A stretch of 64,000 bases of DNA from Paramacrobiotus metropolitanus (Eukaryota > Tardigrada > Eutardigrada > Parachela > Macrobiotidae): contig NW_026570342.1 of NCBI RefSeq assembly GCF_019649055.1, positions 124,001 to 188,000 of the forward strand, given 5' to 3'. Below, one piece after another: positions 21,061 through 34,388 of the stretch (the stretch's first letter is position 1; every line of letters starts with the position of its first letter). Below the pieces are notes generated by a model. The model saw only the letters and a list, made by a program, of their open reading frames with translations. It was not told the DNA's origin and made no database searches. A program made the translations under genes and the position numbers.

Positions 21061-23349
21061 TCATTAAACTCCCTGGACTCAGTTGCCGAACATTTTTATA
21101 TTGCGTTTCCAAGAATCTTTACGAAGAAAATCACAGGCAAGAATTATTAGAAAACTTCCCTGGATGTTAACGTCCGCGCCGACCTGCAGCAGCAGCCGCA
21201 CCGTGTCCAACCGGCCATGACTCACCGCCAGCATCAGCGCCGTTTGTCCATGCTGACAAAAATTTAACATAAATGTTCGGAATTTTTAATTTTTTTTATT
21301 TTAATTTATAAGAGATGGCTTTCCATGCTTTTTTCAACAAACTTCTCGACAGTTCAGTAAATCAGCCAGAATTTAAGTTTTCAGCCTTGTCACCGACCTG
21401 ATGTGCTTTGCGGTGATGTCGCCGAGTTTGAAGAGCCTGGCGGCGACCAGCTGGTCGGTGTTGGTGGCCAGATGCGCCAGCGAGGCCAGCATGGTGGCCG
21501 TGTATCCGGCGCGGTTGACGCTATCCACGTCGCAGACTTTGGAGTCCAGCAGGACGCTGACCACGTCCAAGTGGTTCTGCGAGATGGCGTAGTGCAGCAC
21601 CGTGTAGGTCCGTGTTGCCCTGTCCATACAGTTTCAACGTAACTTGCGGTTGATTTTCTTGTCCTACCCGTGCGGTCGTTCAGTTGACCAGCTACAGATA
21701 TACTCGTAGTAAGTGAATGGCTGATGGTCGTTCAAAGTGGCCACCATTCATTAAAAATTCTAGAAATGGATTTCCTTCCGGTTTTTTCCTTTGAAGGTTC
21801 CAGATTTTTAAAAATTCATAGTACTACGTATAGTGTGCGTTACGCTGAAATGCATAAAGGACAAAAATGGAAGGAATCGGTTTGTGGAAGATGTAATTAA
21901 AGGTGGCCACTTTGAACGACCTTCTCCCATTCACTTATTATAGCACGAGCGTACGGTAGTTTTAATTCTCCACAGGAAGTACTCTGAACTAATTTCGCGG
22001 TTTACTCGATGCAGATCAGGTGGTCTGAGACTCGCATAAAACAAAACAAAAAAGATTTTGAAGTGTCAAAGCTAACGCACCATAACTGAATCGAAAGAGC
22101 TCCATGTTACACTAGTTTTGCGTCCGTGACCAGTACCGCCCATGTACTACGAACATTTGACATGCACACATTCGTTTAGGACTTGATGCGTCGCAGGGGA
22201 GTCAATGAAACGACTCAGGTACAGCCGTACAGGTACAGTAATAGAAAATGGAGAGCGTAAATCTCTTGCCGGCAAAATGTTTTTTCGGTACAACATTTTT
22301 ACGAAGAAACTTCCCAGTTATGAAAAATATTCAAATTAAAACCGCGGCGCGGGATCGCTTAGAAATACCGTTTCAGCGTGAGTCTATATCGAAAGAAAGC
22401 GGTTCTTATGAGCGAGCAGGCTCTGTTGGTCATTAAATTAGTTTCCAGTTAAAGCTGATGTTGATAATATACCGAAATCAACGTACATTGTTATCAGCCA
22501 AATTGACGACTTTGTGCAGTAAGGCCTTGGACATTCCTTCAAAAGCGTCGAGGTAGTCGTTGACCAGTTGGGCGTTGGCGTTCTTCTGGCCCGCCATCCG
22601 GAACCACTCCTGCTCGATGATGCGGATACACCGATCCTGTTCGATTAAAGGTCCATTAGAAAAGGAGAAAATATATAAATCAAATGGACCTTACGATTTT
22701 ATTGGTGCGCTTTCTTAGCGATCCATTCACGCTGGATTCGCTGCTGCGCGAATTCGAGCGTCCTTCGCGCTGCAGGTAGTCGTTGAGGACTTTGCAGGCG
22801 GCCATCACTTACTTCTTCGCTGATCACACCGCCAAAAAGGTTACAAATGCTCGAATTATAATTTAGAGAATAAAATTAGTAAATGACCAAGAACGCCAAA
22901 CCAAGAGGAAATATTTCAGGTAGGCAATAAAATGCCTCGAAAAATCAAGGTAGGCAATAAAGGCACCAGTTGCGTGCTTTTTAAGTTACTGAACTTGAAG
23001 AAACTCAATACATAACACACACAGAAAAAAACCTATAACATTTTGTTTTCAAGTTTGTTTTGTCACGAAATAAGGTTAACCTATACTTCCCATAAGTACA
23101 AAGCAATTCCACATTAAAAATTTAAGAAAACCTAAATAAAAAACTTTTTCATTTTTCATGTTCTCCTAATTACTTTTTGAAACCTATAAGAAAATATCAG
23201 CCCTTGAAAATATTAAAAATTATTAAGATATTATTTCAAAATATTCACTTACTAATGCAGACAAGCTTCGCAAAACAGAAGAAAAAATATAAACATTGAG
23301 CAGGCGCACCACCAAATATAAACTAATTTAATTCAGAATCAAATACCAA

Positions 23350-23402
23350 CCGTAGAGCAAATAACGTCATTAGCCAAATAACGTCATCAGCAAATAACGT
23401 CA
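23350..23402. repeat. Three tandem copies of AAATAACGTCA
   Basis: CAAATAACGTCATTAGC-type units repeat three times, about 17-18 bp apart, in a copy A intron/3' flank of exon 24103-23441. ACGTCA is the half-site core of CREB/ATF sites, but a regulatory role is only a possibility. Confidence 0.5.
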
Positions 23403-26400
23403 CAAGAAATCAAAGCCGACAAAACTCTTGCGCCACTTACACCGCTTCGTAGTCATCGAAAGTGAAGATCTTGGCCACACTGGGCCTCTCTTCCACCCCA
23501 CACTTGTTGGACAAATATCCGTGTCGCAGATCGTAGCTGCCCTCGTCCTCACTCAGCTCCTCCGAGTGTGTTGACACTGCCGGCGACAGCGGATCATCTT
23601 CGCTCAATGGACGCACCACTTCGACAGTCGGTGTCAATTTCTCGCTGCTCTCATCGTCCTTTTCGTTTTCCCCCACTGATTCCGTTACTTCCTGCTTGGC
23701 CGCTGATTTCTCACCATTGTCAACATTATCAGTTGATTTTCCGGCTGTTTCCTGGGCAATCTCGGGCTCCACGATCAATAAAGGATTTTCGTAGGCGTTT
23801 GCCGGTACGGGTTACTTTTGCCGGGAATTTAGGCGTTTTTATGGGGAATTCGTCTGGAGGATTTTTTTGGGGTGCGGAAAATTGTGCGGGTGGGTGTTGG
23901 CGTGGTGGTTGGCAGGGGGTCGGTGTTGGAGGCGGTTTCCGTGGTTTCTCCGAGTGGTGTCCAGGTTTCGGTGGAGATCATCGCCGGTGAATCAGTGCCG
24001 ATGCCGAAATCAACTAATTGCGGTGATTCGATCGATAACTGTTCGGCTTCCTCAGGTTCACAGTTACCGGAATCAGCGAGGGATGCGTCTTCCAAAAGGT
24101 CATCTGTAATACGAATATTGTAAAAGTGGCAAGGAAGCCCGAAGCAAAACCGTGCATTACAGCGATGCAACCGAAATTGGCTGTTCTGCCCCAGTGGAAA
24201 CAGGCACTTTCACAAAATACGAGTATTAAGAAAAATATGAGCCCAATCAAGCCGGCTAAAATTCGAAGCAGTCAACTTTTTGCAATGCACATTCCGCCAT
24301 AATTTAAAAAAAAAACATAGCCTTCAGAAAATCGAATTAATTTGCCGGCTTATAAATTGAGTGATAGCGCATAAGAATATGCTAAGGAACAACCCGTACA
24401 AGCAGCCACTGTCCTACGCCATCACGTAGTTCTACAGCATACGCACGTTTGGTTAGTACAATAATTTACAGCGGCAAATAAAGCTAACACAGAACTGAAA
24501 AGCGGCCGCAAGAAAAAGCAAAATCAGTACCAGTGCACACCAGTAAAAAACAGTTCATTAAATTACAGTTGCGCAATTACGGATATGTCAAAAGGGAATT
24601 TTTGCATATTAAATACTGTTATTATTTGTTGCGTTAATTGACATAATTCGCTAAGGCCAATAAATGCTAGGATGGAAAATTTATGCGCAATGTTGTAGTT
24701 TAGTGGCACCCAAAGAAAAGGGACCATTGATTGAGAAAGTTGCACACAACCATGTTCATATATATTACATAGCCTCCCGGGGTTAGTATTACAAATAAAT
24801 GCGCTAATTCCACTTTAAATGTTTTTTCCCACACCCCTGTGATAAAATTCGGCAACAAAAATTTTCAGAAACATATCGAAAAATTAAGTCTGCCTATCAG
24901 TCTGCATTTTTAACACTGATGCACGTATTTAATTGATTTCAGCTGTATAATTATTTGCGATATAGCCGGATCCGCCGAATCAAGCCAATACACTACGATG
25001 ATTTACAAATTTTCAACAACTTTTACTGCTGTCCATGAGCTTAATCATAGGTGTACAAAAACTAAATGCTAGTTTTTTCTGCATTCATTAGAAATCTCTG
25101 TTTTTCTAAATATTTAAAAACAATAGGCAAATCAATAACACGACCTACGGGGCTGTCCACGGAAACCATGACCAAAGAATTTTACTTACCAGTGGCCAGT
25201 GTCTCCCTCATGGTTTCCGTTGACATCCAGACTGCTGCGTGGTCGCGCCGCGGCGGCGGTCTGGGCAATCTCCAGCAGCACATCGTCCAGCACGCTCATA
25301 TCCGGCATTTTCAATGACGCTCAACAGCGACACCACTCGCGAAACGCTCCCCAGAGGATCGCGAAATTGTCTAATGCTCCCGCATCGGTACAATCAATAG
25401 GGCTTGTCCCGTATTTATTCCTGTACGCAGGGGTTTCCTCGCCGATTACTGTCCAGCTGTGGCAGAAAACAATCGGCACTGTAATTGTTTGTGATAAAAG
25501 AATTATGTCTAAATTCCTCGTACCGGGTGGCTGAACAAAATGGCCGTCTCCTGTTTTCGTTTGTTTTTCGCAGACCCTTCGTCGCACCGTAAACTCTTTA
25601 GGCTCATTCGATAGAGAACTTTATTAGCCACAACAACAATTTTATTAGTTTCATTTAGCAAAATACGTTTTCTTTCAAAAGAAAAAAAAGTTGTGGTCAT
25701 GCTGCATACGCTGAACGAGTTATGCAGTCAAGCATTGTGACTTTTTCGAAAAATGCCGGTTTTTTATTGGTATTTTCGAGTATTTTCGGTTACAATTTTT
25801 GGCTGCATGACAGGTTGCACCAAAAAATGCAGATTAAACTTTAAAATGTAGCTGACACACTGCCCTTTTTTAAACAAAATTGGCACCAGTAAAGATCCGT
25901 ACCAATGGTGCATTCAATTGCACCATTGGTGCATGCATGTGCACTTTTGCTGCATGTACCATTGTTTGTGTACTTACTTAGGTGCTAATAAATCATACAA
26001 TTTTCTCGTCGCCGACTTGTAGTACTATGGTCAAGTACCAATTGCTTTGTTTATCGACGTACCGTGTAATGCACTGTTGACTGATCGCTGCCGTCGCACC
26101 GTCCGTATTGGTGCAATATTAATTATTTATGGCAGTGCTGTAATTGTTACCCTATTGTTTGTAATTCCCCATCTCGCCGTGCGCCCTGGTGCAGTTCACT
26201 GGTACTTTCTCATCGTGCGGTCGATATTGGGTATTGATTGCACAAGCGTGTAATACCCAAGCCCCTGGGTAACAGCTGTGGACAGTGATCAGGAATGCAG
26301 GTACCATTGACAGCGATTGACACGTCATTGACAGCAAAATTTAATGTTGCAAAACTTGCAGTTATTGTGTAGAGGTCGTCGTTCTGAACGCTAAATACTA

Positions 26401-26639
26401 TACTGGCATTTACACACCAAATTTTGTACGTCACATACTGTGTCGTGCAAATACTATCTAATTAAATATACACTCCCATTAGTAATTTTGCAATATGTTA
26501 ACCTTTGCAGAGCGCTAACGTAGGCACTGTACTATAGTAGTTACTGTACTGTTAAGTACTTCTATATTAATTTAGTTGTTGTTGTCTATAAGGTACAGCT
26601 TGTTAATCGAAGTGCTTTACATATTGCTTTGCATACTGT

Positions 26640-28425
26640 GTTGCCTGGAGACAGTACTGCTGGCTTTCTGTTCAGCAATACTTCTAAAGTGCACCTGTTC
26701 TTTCAAAGTACTGCTGCGCCAAGTGACCTTTCCGGACAACGCCGAACAAGCCGAAACGGACGATCAAGTGCTGAGGCATTTTAAAAGTATTGCAGCACTT
26801 TGAAAGTACAGCAATACTTTTAAAGTACAACAGTACTTTCAAAGTATTGCTGTGCCAAAGTGACCTTCCCGAACAACGCCGAACAAGCCGAAACAGACGA
26901 TCTAGCGCTGGGGCATTTTAAAGTATTGCAGTACTTTGAAAGTACAGCAATACTCTGAAAGTTATCCTGTACTTTTAAAGTATTGCAATACTTTTAAAGT
27001 ACAACAATACTTTTAAAGTATAGCAGTACTTAAAAACCCCTCAGCGCTTGATCGTCTTTTCGGCTTGTTCGGCGTTGAAGGTCACATTGTTAACAGCACT
27101 TTAAAGTTACTGTTGCACTTTGACAAGCCGAAACAAACGATAAAGCCTTGAGGCATTTTAAATTATTGCAGTACTTGGAAAGTACAGCAATACTTCTAAA
27201 GTACAACTTTCAAAGTATTATACTGCTGTGCCAAGTGACCTTCCCGAACAACGCCGAACAAGCCGAAACAGAAGATCAAGCGCTGAGGCGTTTTTAAGTA
27301 CTGCAATGCTATAAAAATAATACTTTAAAAGTACTGCTGTAATTTAAAAGTACTGCAATACTTTAAAAGTACAGGAATACTTTTAAACTGACGACTAAGT
27401 GCTAGGGCATTTGAACGTATGGCAGTACTTCGAAAGTAATGCAATACTTTGAAAGTATTGTATTACTTTCAGTAAGAAGGTCACCTTCCCGAACATCCCC
27501 GAACAGGCCGAAACTGGCGATTAAGTGCTGGGGCATTTGAAAGTATGGCAGTACTTCGAAAGTAAAGCAATACTTTTAAAGTACTGCATTACTTTCAGTA
27601 CCAAGGTGACCTTCCCGAACATCCCCGAACAGGCCGAAACTGACGATTAAGTGCTGGGGCATTTGAAAGTACGGCAGTACTTCGAAAGTAGAGCAATACT
27701 TTTAAAGTACTGCATTACTTTCAGTACCAAGGTGACCTTCCCGAACATCCCCGAACAGGCCGAAACTGACGATTAAGTGCTGGGGCATTTGAAATTACGG
27801 CAGTACGTCGAAAGTAATGCAATACTTTAAAAGTACTGCATTACTTTCAGTACCAATGTGACCTTCCCGAACATCCCCGAACACGCCGAAACTGACGATT
27901 AATTGGTGAGGCATTCGAAAGTACGGCAGTACTTCGAAAGTAGAGCAATACTTTTAAAGTACTGCATTACTTTCAGTACCAAGGTGACCTTCCCGAACAT
28001 CCCCGAACAGGCCGAAACTGACGATTAAGTGCTAGGGCATTTGAAAGCATGGCAGTACTTCGAAAGTAATGCAATACTTTGAAATTACTGCATTACTTTC
28101 AGTACCAAGGTGACTTTCCCGAACATTCCCGAACACGCCGAAACTGACGATTAATTGCTGAGGCATTTGAAAGTATGGCAGTACTTCGAAAGTAATGCAA
28201 TACTTTGAAAGTATTGTATTACTTTCAGTAACAAGGTCACCTTCCCGAACATCCCCGAACAGGCCGAAACTGACGATTAAGTGCTGGGGCATTTGAAAGT
28301 ATAGCAGTACATTTTTTCATTCACATTTTGACCTGCAAAGTATTGCATTAATTTGTAGATAAAGCAGTACTTTAAAAAGCAGTACTTTGTACTTTAAAGC
28401 AGTACTTTATCTTTTGCAGTTTAAA
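26640..28425. repeat. 126-bp satellite array
   Basis: The unit contains CCGAACATCCCCGAACAGGC, then CGAAACTGACGATTAAGTGC, then GGGGCATTTGAAAGTATGGC, and several AGTACT/AAGTAC palindromic stretches. From about 27390 to 28270 the phase is regular, 124-127 bp, for eight units. The older, more diverged left part (26640-27390) has irregular spacing and one inverted unit near 27035-27085. Because 126 is divisible by 3, shadow ORFs of 42-aa repeats appear here; they are not genes. Confidence 0.93.
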
Positions 28426-28468
28426 TGTATGGTATACGTATACATAACCCGAAAGAGTATGTTTTACG

Positions 28469-29031
28469 TTGTCAAATAGCTTCGATTATATTGTCTTTAG
28501 TCATATGATGAGAATGGATCAGACTTTGAAATGCTTGATGCATGCCATCATACCGTCAAGTAATTCATCTCATGGCCGCTTACCAATGAATTCAGCAAAT
28601 GCACCACCACCAGAACGATTTGCAGGGCCACACCCAACCCACGCTTTCACCCCGCTGATTAATTACTTGCCGGTATCGAATGGGCAATCCATACAAATCG
28701 CTCCAAGTAGTGAGCGCAAAGACCACTACCGACCCGTCGAACCAATTCGTGTCCAGAATATTTCTCCAGTCGCAGTCGCCGATCCCAAAGAGCCTATGGG
28801 TATACCGGCACCGGACTTTCAGCTTCCAGTTCCTTCCACACTATGAGATCGCTCCCGCTTCATATTGACAACATAGTTCCCGAGTCGACACCATCCAGTG
28901 GCCGATCAAACCACACCACAGTGCTGGTTGCCAATGCAGCAGCAGCCCTTCCTGGTGAAATAGTATGGGTGTCGCAACATAGTGTCCGTACAAGCAGCAA
29001 TCCTGCTGTTAATCTGGGTGCCCAAACCTAA
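28469..29031 (+). CDS. Two abutting Pro/Ser-rich ORFs, origin unknown
   Basis: ORF 28469-28846 contains SSNSSHGRLPMNSANAPPPE, then HPTHAFTPLINYLPVS, and ends at TGA. ORF 28843-29031 overlaps it in another frame (MRSLPLHIDNIVPE...). The sequence is more GC-rich and codon-like than its surroundings, which suggests a decayed or frameshifted exon, but no family is recognised and no splice context is clear. Confidence 0.25.
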
Positions 29032-29034
29032 CCC

Positions 29035-30110
29035 TCCCAGAACCCCAACCCCCTGACGCGGCACCGGCTAGGTAATCGGTGTTAGTGGACTGATCTTAGC
29101 ATAACAAAGGACTAATTAGTGGAGATTTCTCATTTTTACATTTTTTTAAAAATGCATTGCATTATGGTAAACATGCGACGACGACAGCTTTTCAATTCTT
29201 GTCTGCTTTGCAGATCTGCACCGTACTGATACAAAACGGTTGCGTCATGGTAAAGTACGGTGCATTATAATGCACAGTGTCACTAGAGATACTGAAGATT
29301 GCAGTACTAATGAAAACATAGTTTGCACTGTGGTGCAAAGAATTATTAACCGTATTGCATTTAAATAACAAATCTACACAATACAGGTGGTGGGCGTGTG
29401 ATACAGTAGCAACAGTTGGAAAATAATACAGGCACGTTTTCATCGTGGTGCATTATAGTGCAGCGACGACGACAACTCATTATATCTATATAAGCCGCAG
29501 ATTGATACTGTACCGGTACACACACGATTGTATCGTGGTGTCTTACTGTGTATTATTGACAGCAAGTACAGTATCTAGTATGCAATGTAATATCCAGCCA
29601 GCTGGATAGTATAGTATCTAGCATGCAATACTAGATACAGCTTCACATTGCAATCCCAGCTGGTGCAAGCAACTGACTTGTCGTCGTCGCTATTAGTATT
29701 GTCATCTGCACTGTACTGGTACGGTTCTTTACCTTTACCACAAAATTGATCGGGTAAGCTTTTATAACTTTGGTTAGAAATTTGCTCTCAAAAACTTTAT
29801 TTGCCGGTTTCACGAGATTCACTCGTGCAAAGTCTCTCTTCTTCAGCGCACTGGCCATGCACGGTTGCTAGAATACTGCAGTTTCTTACAGTAAAAAAAC
29901 GAAAAACAACCTCTCTACCAGAAATAGTAAAACAAGCTACATTAATGTCGTTAGTTGTTAATGTCGTTAATTTTTAATTTAGAAACGGGTAACATCAGAT
30001 TTTCGCTTCCAGGACATCATCCAAACCCAGCCAGTTTTACAAAACAATACATAAAAAATTTCAGTCTTATGGAAATTTTGATTTAACTTAACTTGTTTAT
30101 GTTAAAAGCA
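29035..30110. other. Non-coding, short inverted repeats only
   Basis: No gene supported. Around 29575-29640 the sequence CTAGTATGCAAT and its inverted variant CTAGCATGCAATACTAG form a local imperfect palindrome with GCCAGCTGG nearby. Confidence 0.5.
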
Positions 30111-30754
30111 TTGCTCTATCGAATGAAACTAGGATTACGTCAATTCTGTGTTGGACGGATCCAGCGCACCATGACAAAACAGACGGCCATTTTGCTCAGC
30201 CACCCGGTACATATAAAAAAAACTCAACGATGTGCCCATGCAGGATGACTTATGATGAACGACCAGGAATTAGTCCACAACTACGTTATTAAAAAGCAGA
30301 AAAAATATCTGCTCCAACAGTTGGTTATGTTTATCGAAACTTGAATTTCATTCTTTCTTCCTTAAAGACATCTATATCAAGTTCTTGTAAGCATAGAAGT
30401 ATTAATTTTTAACTTGATCATGAAAATTCGATCGTCGAACGTATGAAGAACACAAAGGCGAACACGTATTGTGTAGTTTCAAAAGTCGACTATCGTAGTT
30501 GAGTGGCAAAAACCCCCTGGCCTCCAGCTCTTTGCTTGCCATAATACTCGTATAAATGCTCTTAAGAGGGGTATTAACCTAACAGTGAATTAAATTCAGC
30601 CAAAGCTATTCAAGTTTTATTTTTTGACCATCCAACAAAATTCCGACGTTTCTGAAAAAACGACAGAAAAATTAAAAATTTAGTCGTCCGATCATAACTT
30701 TTGTTTGCTTTGTTTCTAAACAGTTAGGAAAACGTGCCCCAAAGACCCGCAAAC

Positions 30755-32165
30755 TATAATTATTCAAAATTGATTGAAAACATGCCGTCTAATGCCTCGT
30801 CAGGGGCGTGGTCCGATCTGCTGGCTTTCTGCTTCATTATTTTTGAATAGTTCACCCGCCTCTCGTTCTCACGGACTTAATCAACATTTTCGCCGGAAAG
30901 GATGTTTCAACATTTTAACCAGCAAAATTCACCGCCAGAGCAGAACGTGTATTGCGTGTTTCTCTTAAAATCTCAACGATTATAAATTAAAATCAAACTC
31001 CACTTCATGAATAAATTTCATACACTATTACACATTTATTAAGAAGGCTGCATTTTCACCGGCACAGTTGAAGTGCTGTGCAAAAGGTACAGCGAAAAAT
31101 GGGACAGTCAGCAACGTAAAGACTGACAAAAGAGGTCAGTTGAACGCGCATCTATCGGGTGCTAGCGGGGTGAATCATCGCCATCCGGACCCACCTACCG
31201 TAATTATCGAATTTGTGGCTCCCCCCGCAATAAGAGCCCCTCCTCGACCCTGTTTGAAAAATAAGGCCACCCCCCGAAATTACGCCCCAGGGGGCCGTTA
31301 ATAAATGTCCAGCGCTGCAAAATGCTAGTTGTACCGCAAATGTTTTTTTAAGAATTGTTGTGACTGTGAGCAAACATTAAACGGACATCAACATAATGCG
31401 GTATTCGTTGGCAAAAAGGTGTATGGGGTCCTAAGCATATGCTCGAAAATGTTGATGGTAAGGTTACGCTGTTGCGTATACCGGTAACTACTGCGCTCAA
31501 TTTCACTAGAACTGGATGCGCAGTTGTTTGAAATATAATGCCCCCTCCCAAAAAATACCGTTCGAAAAATAATGCCACCCCCCGAAATTGCGCCCCCTCC
31601 CCGAAATAATCCCCCCTCCGCCATAGCCTTCGAACTATTTGTACTCCAGGGCCACAAATTCGGTAATTACAGTATTTTAAGGACCGAACTGAACCAGATT
31701 TCGAGAGAACCTATCTTTGTCGGCATACTACTGTATTGCAGTGCGGCTTATGCGTTACAGGTAAAGGAATATGCGAAATTGCCAATGTGGATCCACTGGC
31801 ACGGGTAAACCAGATTTCCACCTTCGCCTGGAAACGCGGTATGTGTTTGGCATGGGACGTTACCTGCGGCTGCGTGGACACGGTCGCCCCATCGTCCATC
31901 AAATCTACTTCCGCGGCCGCGGGATCCACCACCGCTCAGGCTGAAAACAGAAAATTTAGACTCTACGCGTACCTTGAGGGCAACAATACCGGTAGCTGTT
32001 ATTCTTCCTTTCCTCTACAAAAATTTTGCACAAACTAAAAAATAAACCATCCATTTCATGCTGCTTTTCAACAGTCCCCAAGACACAAGCAGCATTAGCA
32101 CGCTGAATTTCAATAATGAAACGTTGCAACAGAAACAGCTTCCTACTTTTGCTTTATCTCGAATT
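30755..32165. pseudogene. Repeat unit R copy 2, interrupted by a MITE
   Basis: 30755-31197 matches R copy 1 (14551-15000). It is interrupted at 31198-31672 and resumes at 31673. The + strand then encodes WKRGMCLAWDVTC, CVDTVAPSSIKSTSAAAGS and AQAENRKFRLYAYLEG. The opposite strand (about 32165-32030) encodes the second half (EIQRANAACVLGTVEK-type). The same convergent arrangement of halves as in copy 1 shows that the rearrangement predates the duplication. Confidence 0.7.
31198..31672. mobile_element. MITE with TA target duplication, 475 bp
   Basis: Inverted ends C(C/T)GTAATTA(T/C)CGAATTTGTGGC start at 31198 and end at 31672 and are flanked by TA (31196-31197 and 31673-31674). R copy 1 at about 14998-15010 shows the uninterrupted sequence (CCACCTATTTTGTGGAGCGA), an empty site. 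The interior has two copies of a GCCACCCCCCGAAATT-type C-rich motif (about 31265 and 31575). TA duplication suggests a Tc1/mariner-type source. There is no transposase. Confidence 0.88.
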
Positions 32166-32744
32166 TGTGAAATTAAGTGTACTGCAACGGAAGGCGAACA
32201 CATCGTCAGTCAAATGCAAATACATATGGCACATGATATTTGTAGTGCAGTGGCACATATTATATGATGTGCAATGACACATATTATACCAAACGTAACT
32301 GCAAAAGATGCTTGGTTACACTTATGATTTTCAGATTTGCTGAACGACTGTACATTAAAGCATATTCGCTAATCAATTTTTTTCCGAGGACTCTGTTCTG
32401 ACAAGAATTTTTGCGAATAAAAAGTCCGCATCCCCTCTACGTTTAAGTTTGACAGTAGTACGAATAATCGTGTCAAGTATTTCCTATAAGCCACAAGTAC
32501 AACTCTACGATGTTGTAGAATTACATATAAGAGTTTTTCCTTGCTAAATATTGGCATTTTTTCTCTCTCCCATTTTTCTCCTCTTCTCTTTCTCACTCTT
32601 TTCTTTTAACCGTAAGCGCAGTATCGAAGCCAGAGGGTTATTCTAACGCTGCAAAAAAAAACACGAACGGTCCAATTCAGCTTACCGGTGAATGCGCAGA
32701 ACATGCGCAAACGAAAACGAAAACACAAAAAAAAGCATAAGAAA

Positions 32745-33785
32745 GTACTGTTTCACAAGCAGGCACGCCCGCTCTTTTCAGCAGGGTGGACCTGGTTTGA
32801 TTCAGCTTCCGCAAGTGCTTCGTGAAGCCAAACCGGCTCGATCGCATTCTCCTCAATACCGCTCATACCCGCGCCGCGTCAGTTGGCAACTTGGCACTAA
32901 CCGCACCCACAATATTAAATTACTACCTGTAGTACGTTATTGTCCTACGAAATTTATTTGTACTGCACATTGGTGCGGATCAACAGTAGTCCACGACACA
33001 GTTTCACAACGAAGTCCTCGCCTCGACCTTTGTAATACGTGCTTAACTGAGTTGGAAAACGGTTTATTCAACAAGCAGTTATCAAGAAGAATCTGATGCC
33101 ATTTGCCATTTGGTAATATGGATACCGTAGATGAAAGCAAAAAAGGACGGTGAATTACATATCATTTGTGCAATTTTTATAGACACCAGAGTATTTAAAC
33201 GTCATGATCATGAATCGAACTATCCACCAGAGGTAACCACAGCTCTACAATAATCCGCATCTCTGTACGTATCCGTCATGTCATCAAGCAGTGCGGCAAA
33301 GTCATCAACCACGAGCTTGTACGAGAAACTGGTGGCATTTGGTCGTGACTAATCATGACTATTTTTCAGACGAAAACCAGGCGAATAGAAGATATGATAC
33401 AATTTAGTATAGTACAGTACAATGCTGTGCATGTAGAACAAGTACTTCTGTGCTCTACCTCGAATGCTAAATTTCCCCGTTATGGTCACTGGTCATCCGT
33501 TACGCTAGCATTGGAAGCTTTTCTCTGTTCGAGCAACTCATCAGCAAGATGCAGCCCTCGACTTAGAAATTAATTTTGGGAAATGCCGGCAGAAAGTAAT
33601 GGAAAGACCGGCATTTCCCGGCAAATTCTCAGTAAACGTACAAAATTAACCATTCTGACAGTTGAAGGAGTCTCTTGCAATGGATCGTGGCTCATCCAGC
33701 TCCTCAGAGTAAGCTTTCCAGTGCCAGCAGCAGCGGCTCATCTTCACTCACTGGTCGCACAGCAGCAGCACTCTTTGTCCCTTTC
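32745..33785 (-). pseudogene. Third, decayed KANK remnant (copy C)
   Basis: 32745-32885 matches the last KANK exon on the minus strand (RFGFTKHLRKLNQTRSTLL compared with FGFTRKLNHTTSTM in copy B), without the stop and with extra residues. About 33690-33785 matches part of exon 3 around the SEELSEDEG coding region (shared GCTCATCTTCACTCAC). Intermediate exons are not recognisable. This is a much older duplicate than copy A. The identification rests on short alignments made by eye. Confidence 0.55.
33578..33619. repeat. Short hairpin GGGAAATGCCGG/CCGGCATTTCCC
   Basis: 12-bp perfect inverted arms at 33578-33589 and 33608-33619 with an 18-nt loop, in non-coding sequence. Possibly the footprint or core of a small element. 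Confidence 0.6.
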
Positions 33786-34224
33786 ACCTAGCTTCCATCG
33801 CGGTGCTCGTTTTCAGCAAAGTATTTCGTTACTACAAGTCTGCCGGAACTGTGATGTTGTCCCATGTTTCTAAATCAGTTCAGTGCTCATTCAGTCAGGC
33901 CTAGGGAATATCAGCTTCTTCGGTTGGTAAGTTGGTAACAAAGGCCAACAATGTATTTTCGTTTCCGTTTGCTGGTTTGCACTAAGTGTTTTTTTGTGGG
34001 GAACGTCTTACTCGTTTGATCAGTTCTGTTGAGAAATTTTAAAGTGCGGAAGGCTCACAAAATGCAAGGTTTTGCGTCGCGGTTGGCAGAAGACAGGATT
34101 GCATTTTACTCACACTCCCAACCGGATGTTGCACTCACAAACGGTTTTCGAGCCAGTGTGTATGCCAATCACTTTTTTATAGAATGGCATGAAACAATGT
34201 TAAAAAATGCTTGAGAGGGCGCGA

Positions 34225-34388
34225 AAGGGAAAGTTACTGTAGCCGCTAGATGAAATGGCACCACAGAGCCTGGTGTACGGAAAACAGCGCACACGCTGCT
34301 GTTAACTTGTACGCTGTCCGGCAGGGGACAGGCAGCGGCCGGATCTAAAAGTGGTGCCACTTCATCTAGCGGCTACAGTACTTCCCTT
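34225..34388. mobile_element. Small inverted-repeat element (164 bp)
   Basis: The arms 34225-34264 and 34351-34388 are inverted copies, with CTGTAGCCGCTAGATGAA shared exactly. There is no coding capacity and no unambiguous target duplication. It fits a MITE. Confidence 0.8.

Larger units (their letters stand above)
25520..30210. mobile_element. Possible long element with inverted ends around a satellite
   Basis: GTACCGGGTGGCTGA at 25520 and its inverted copy ending at 30210 share about 30 bp with one mismatch (25520-25549 versus 30181-30210). Patchy inverted similarity continues inward to CATTCGATAGAG (25600 versus about 30112). The enclosed 4.7 kb consists mainly of satellite and non-coding sequence. 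No target-site duplication was seen, so it may be a DNA transposon or simply two inverted copies of a smaller repeat. Confidence 0.5.

Noticed and set aside
28032-28292. Minus-strand ORF with repeated 42-residue units
   Set aside because: It is a reading frame through the 126-bp satellite. The open frame follows from unit length being divisible by three.
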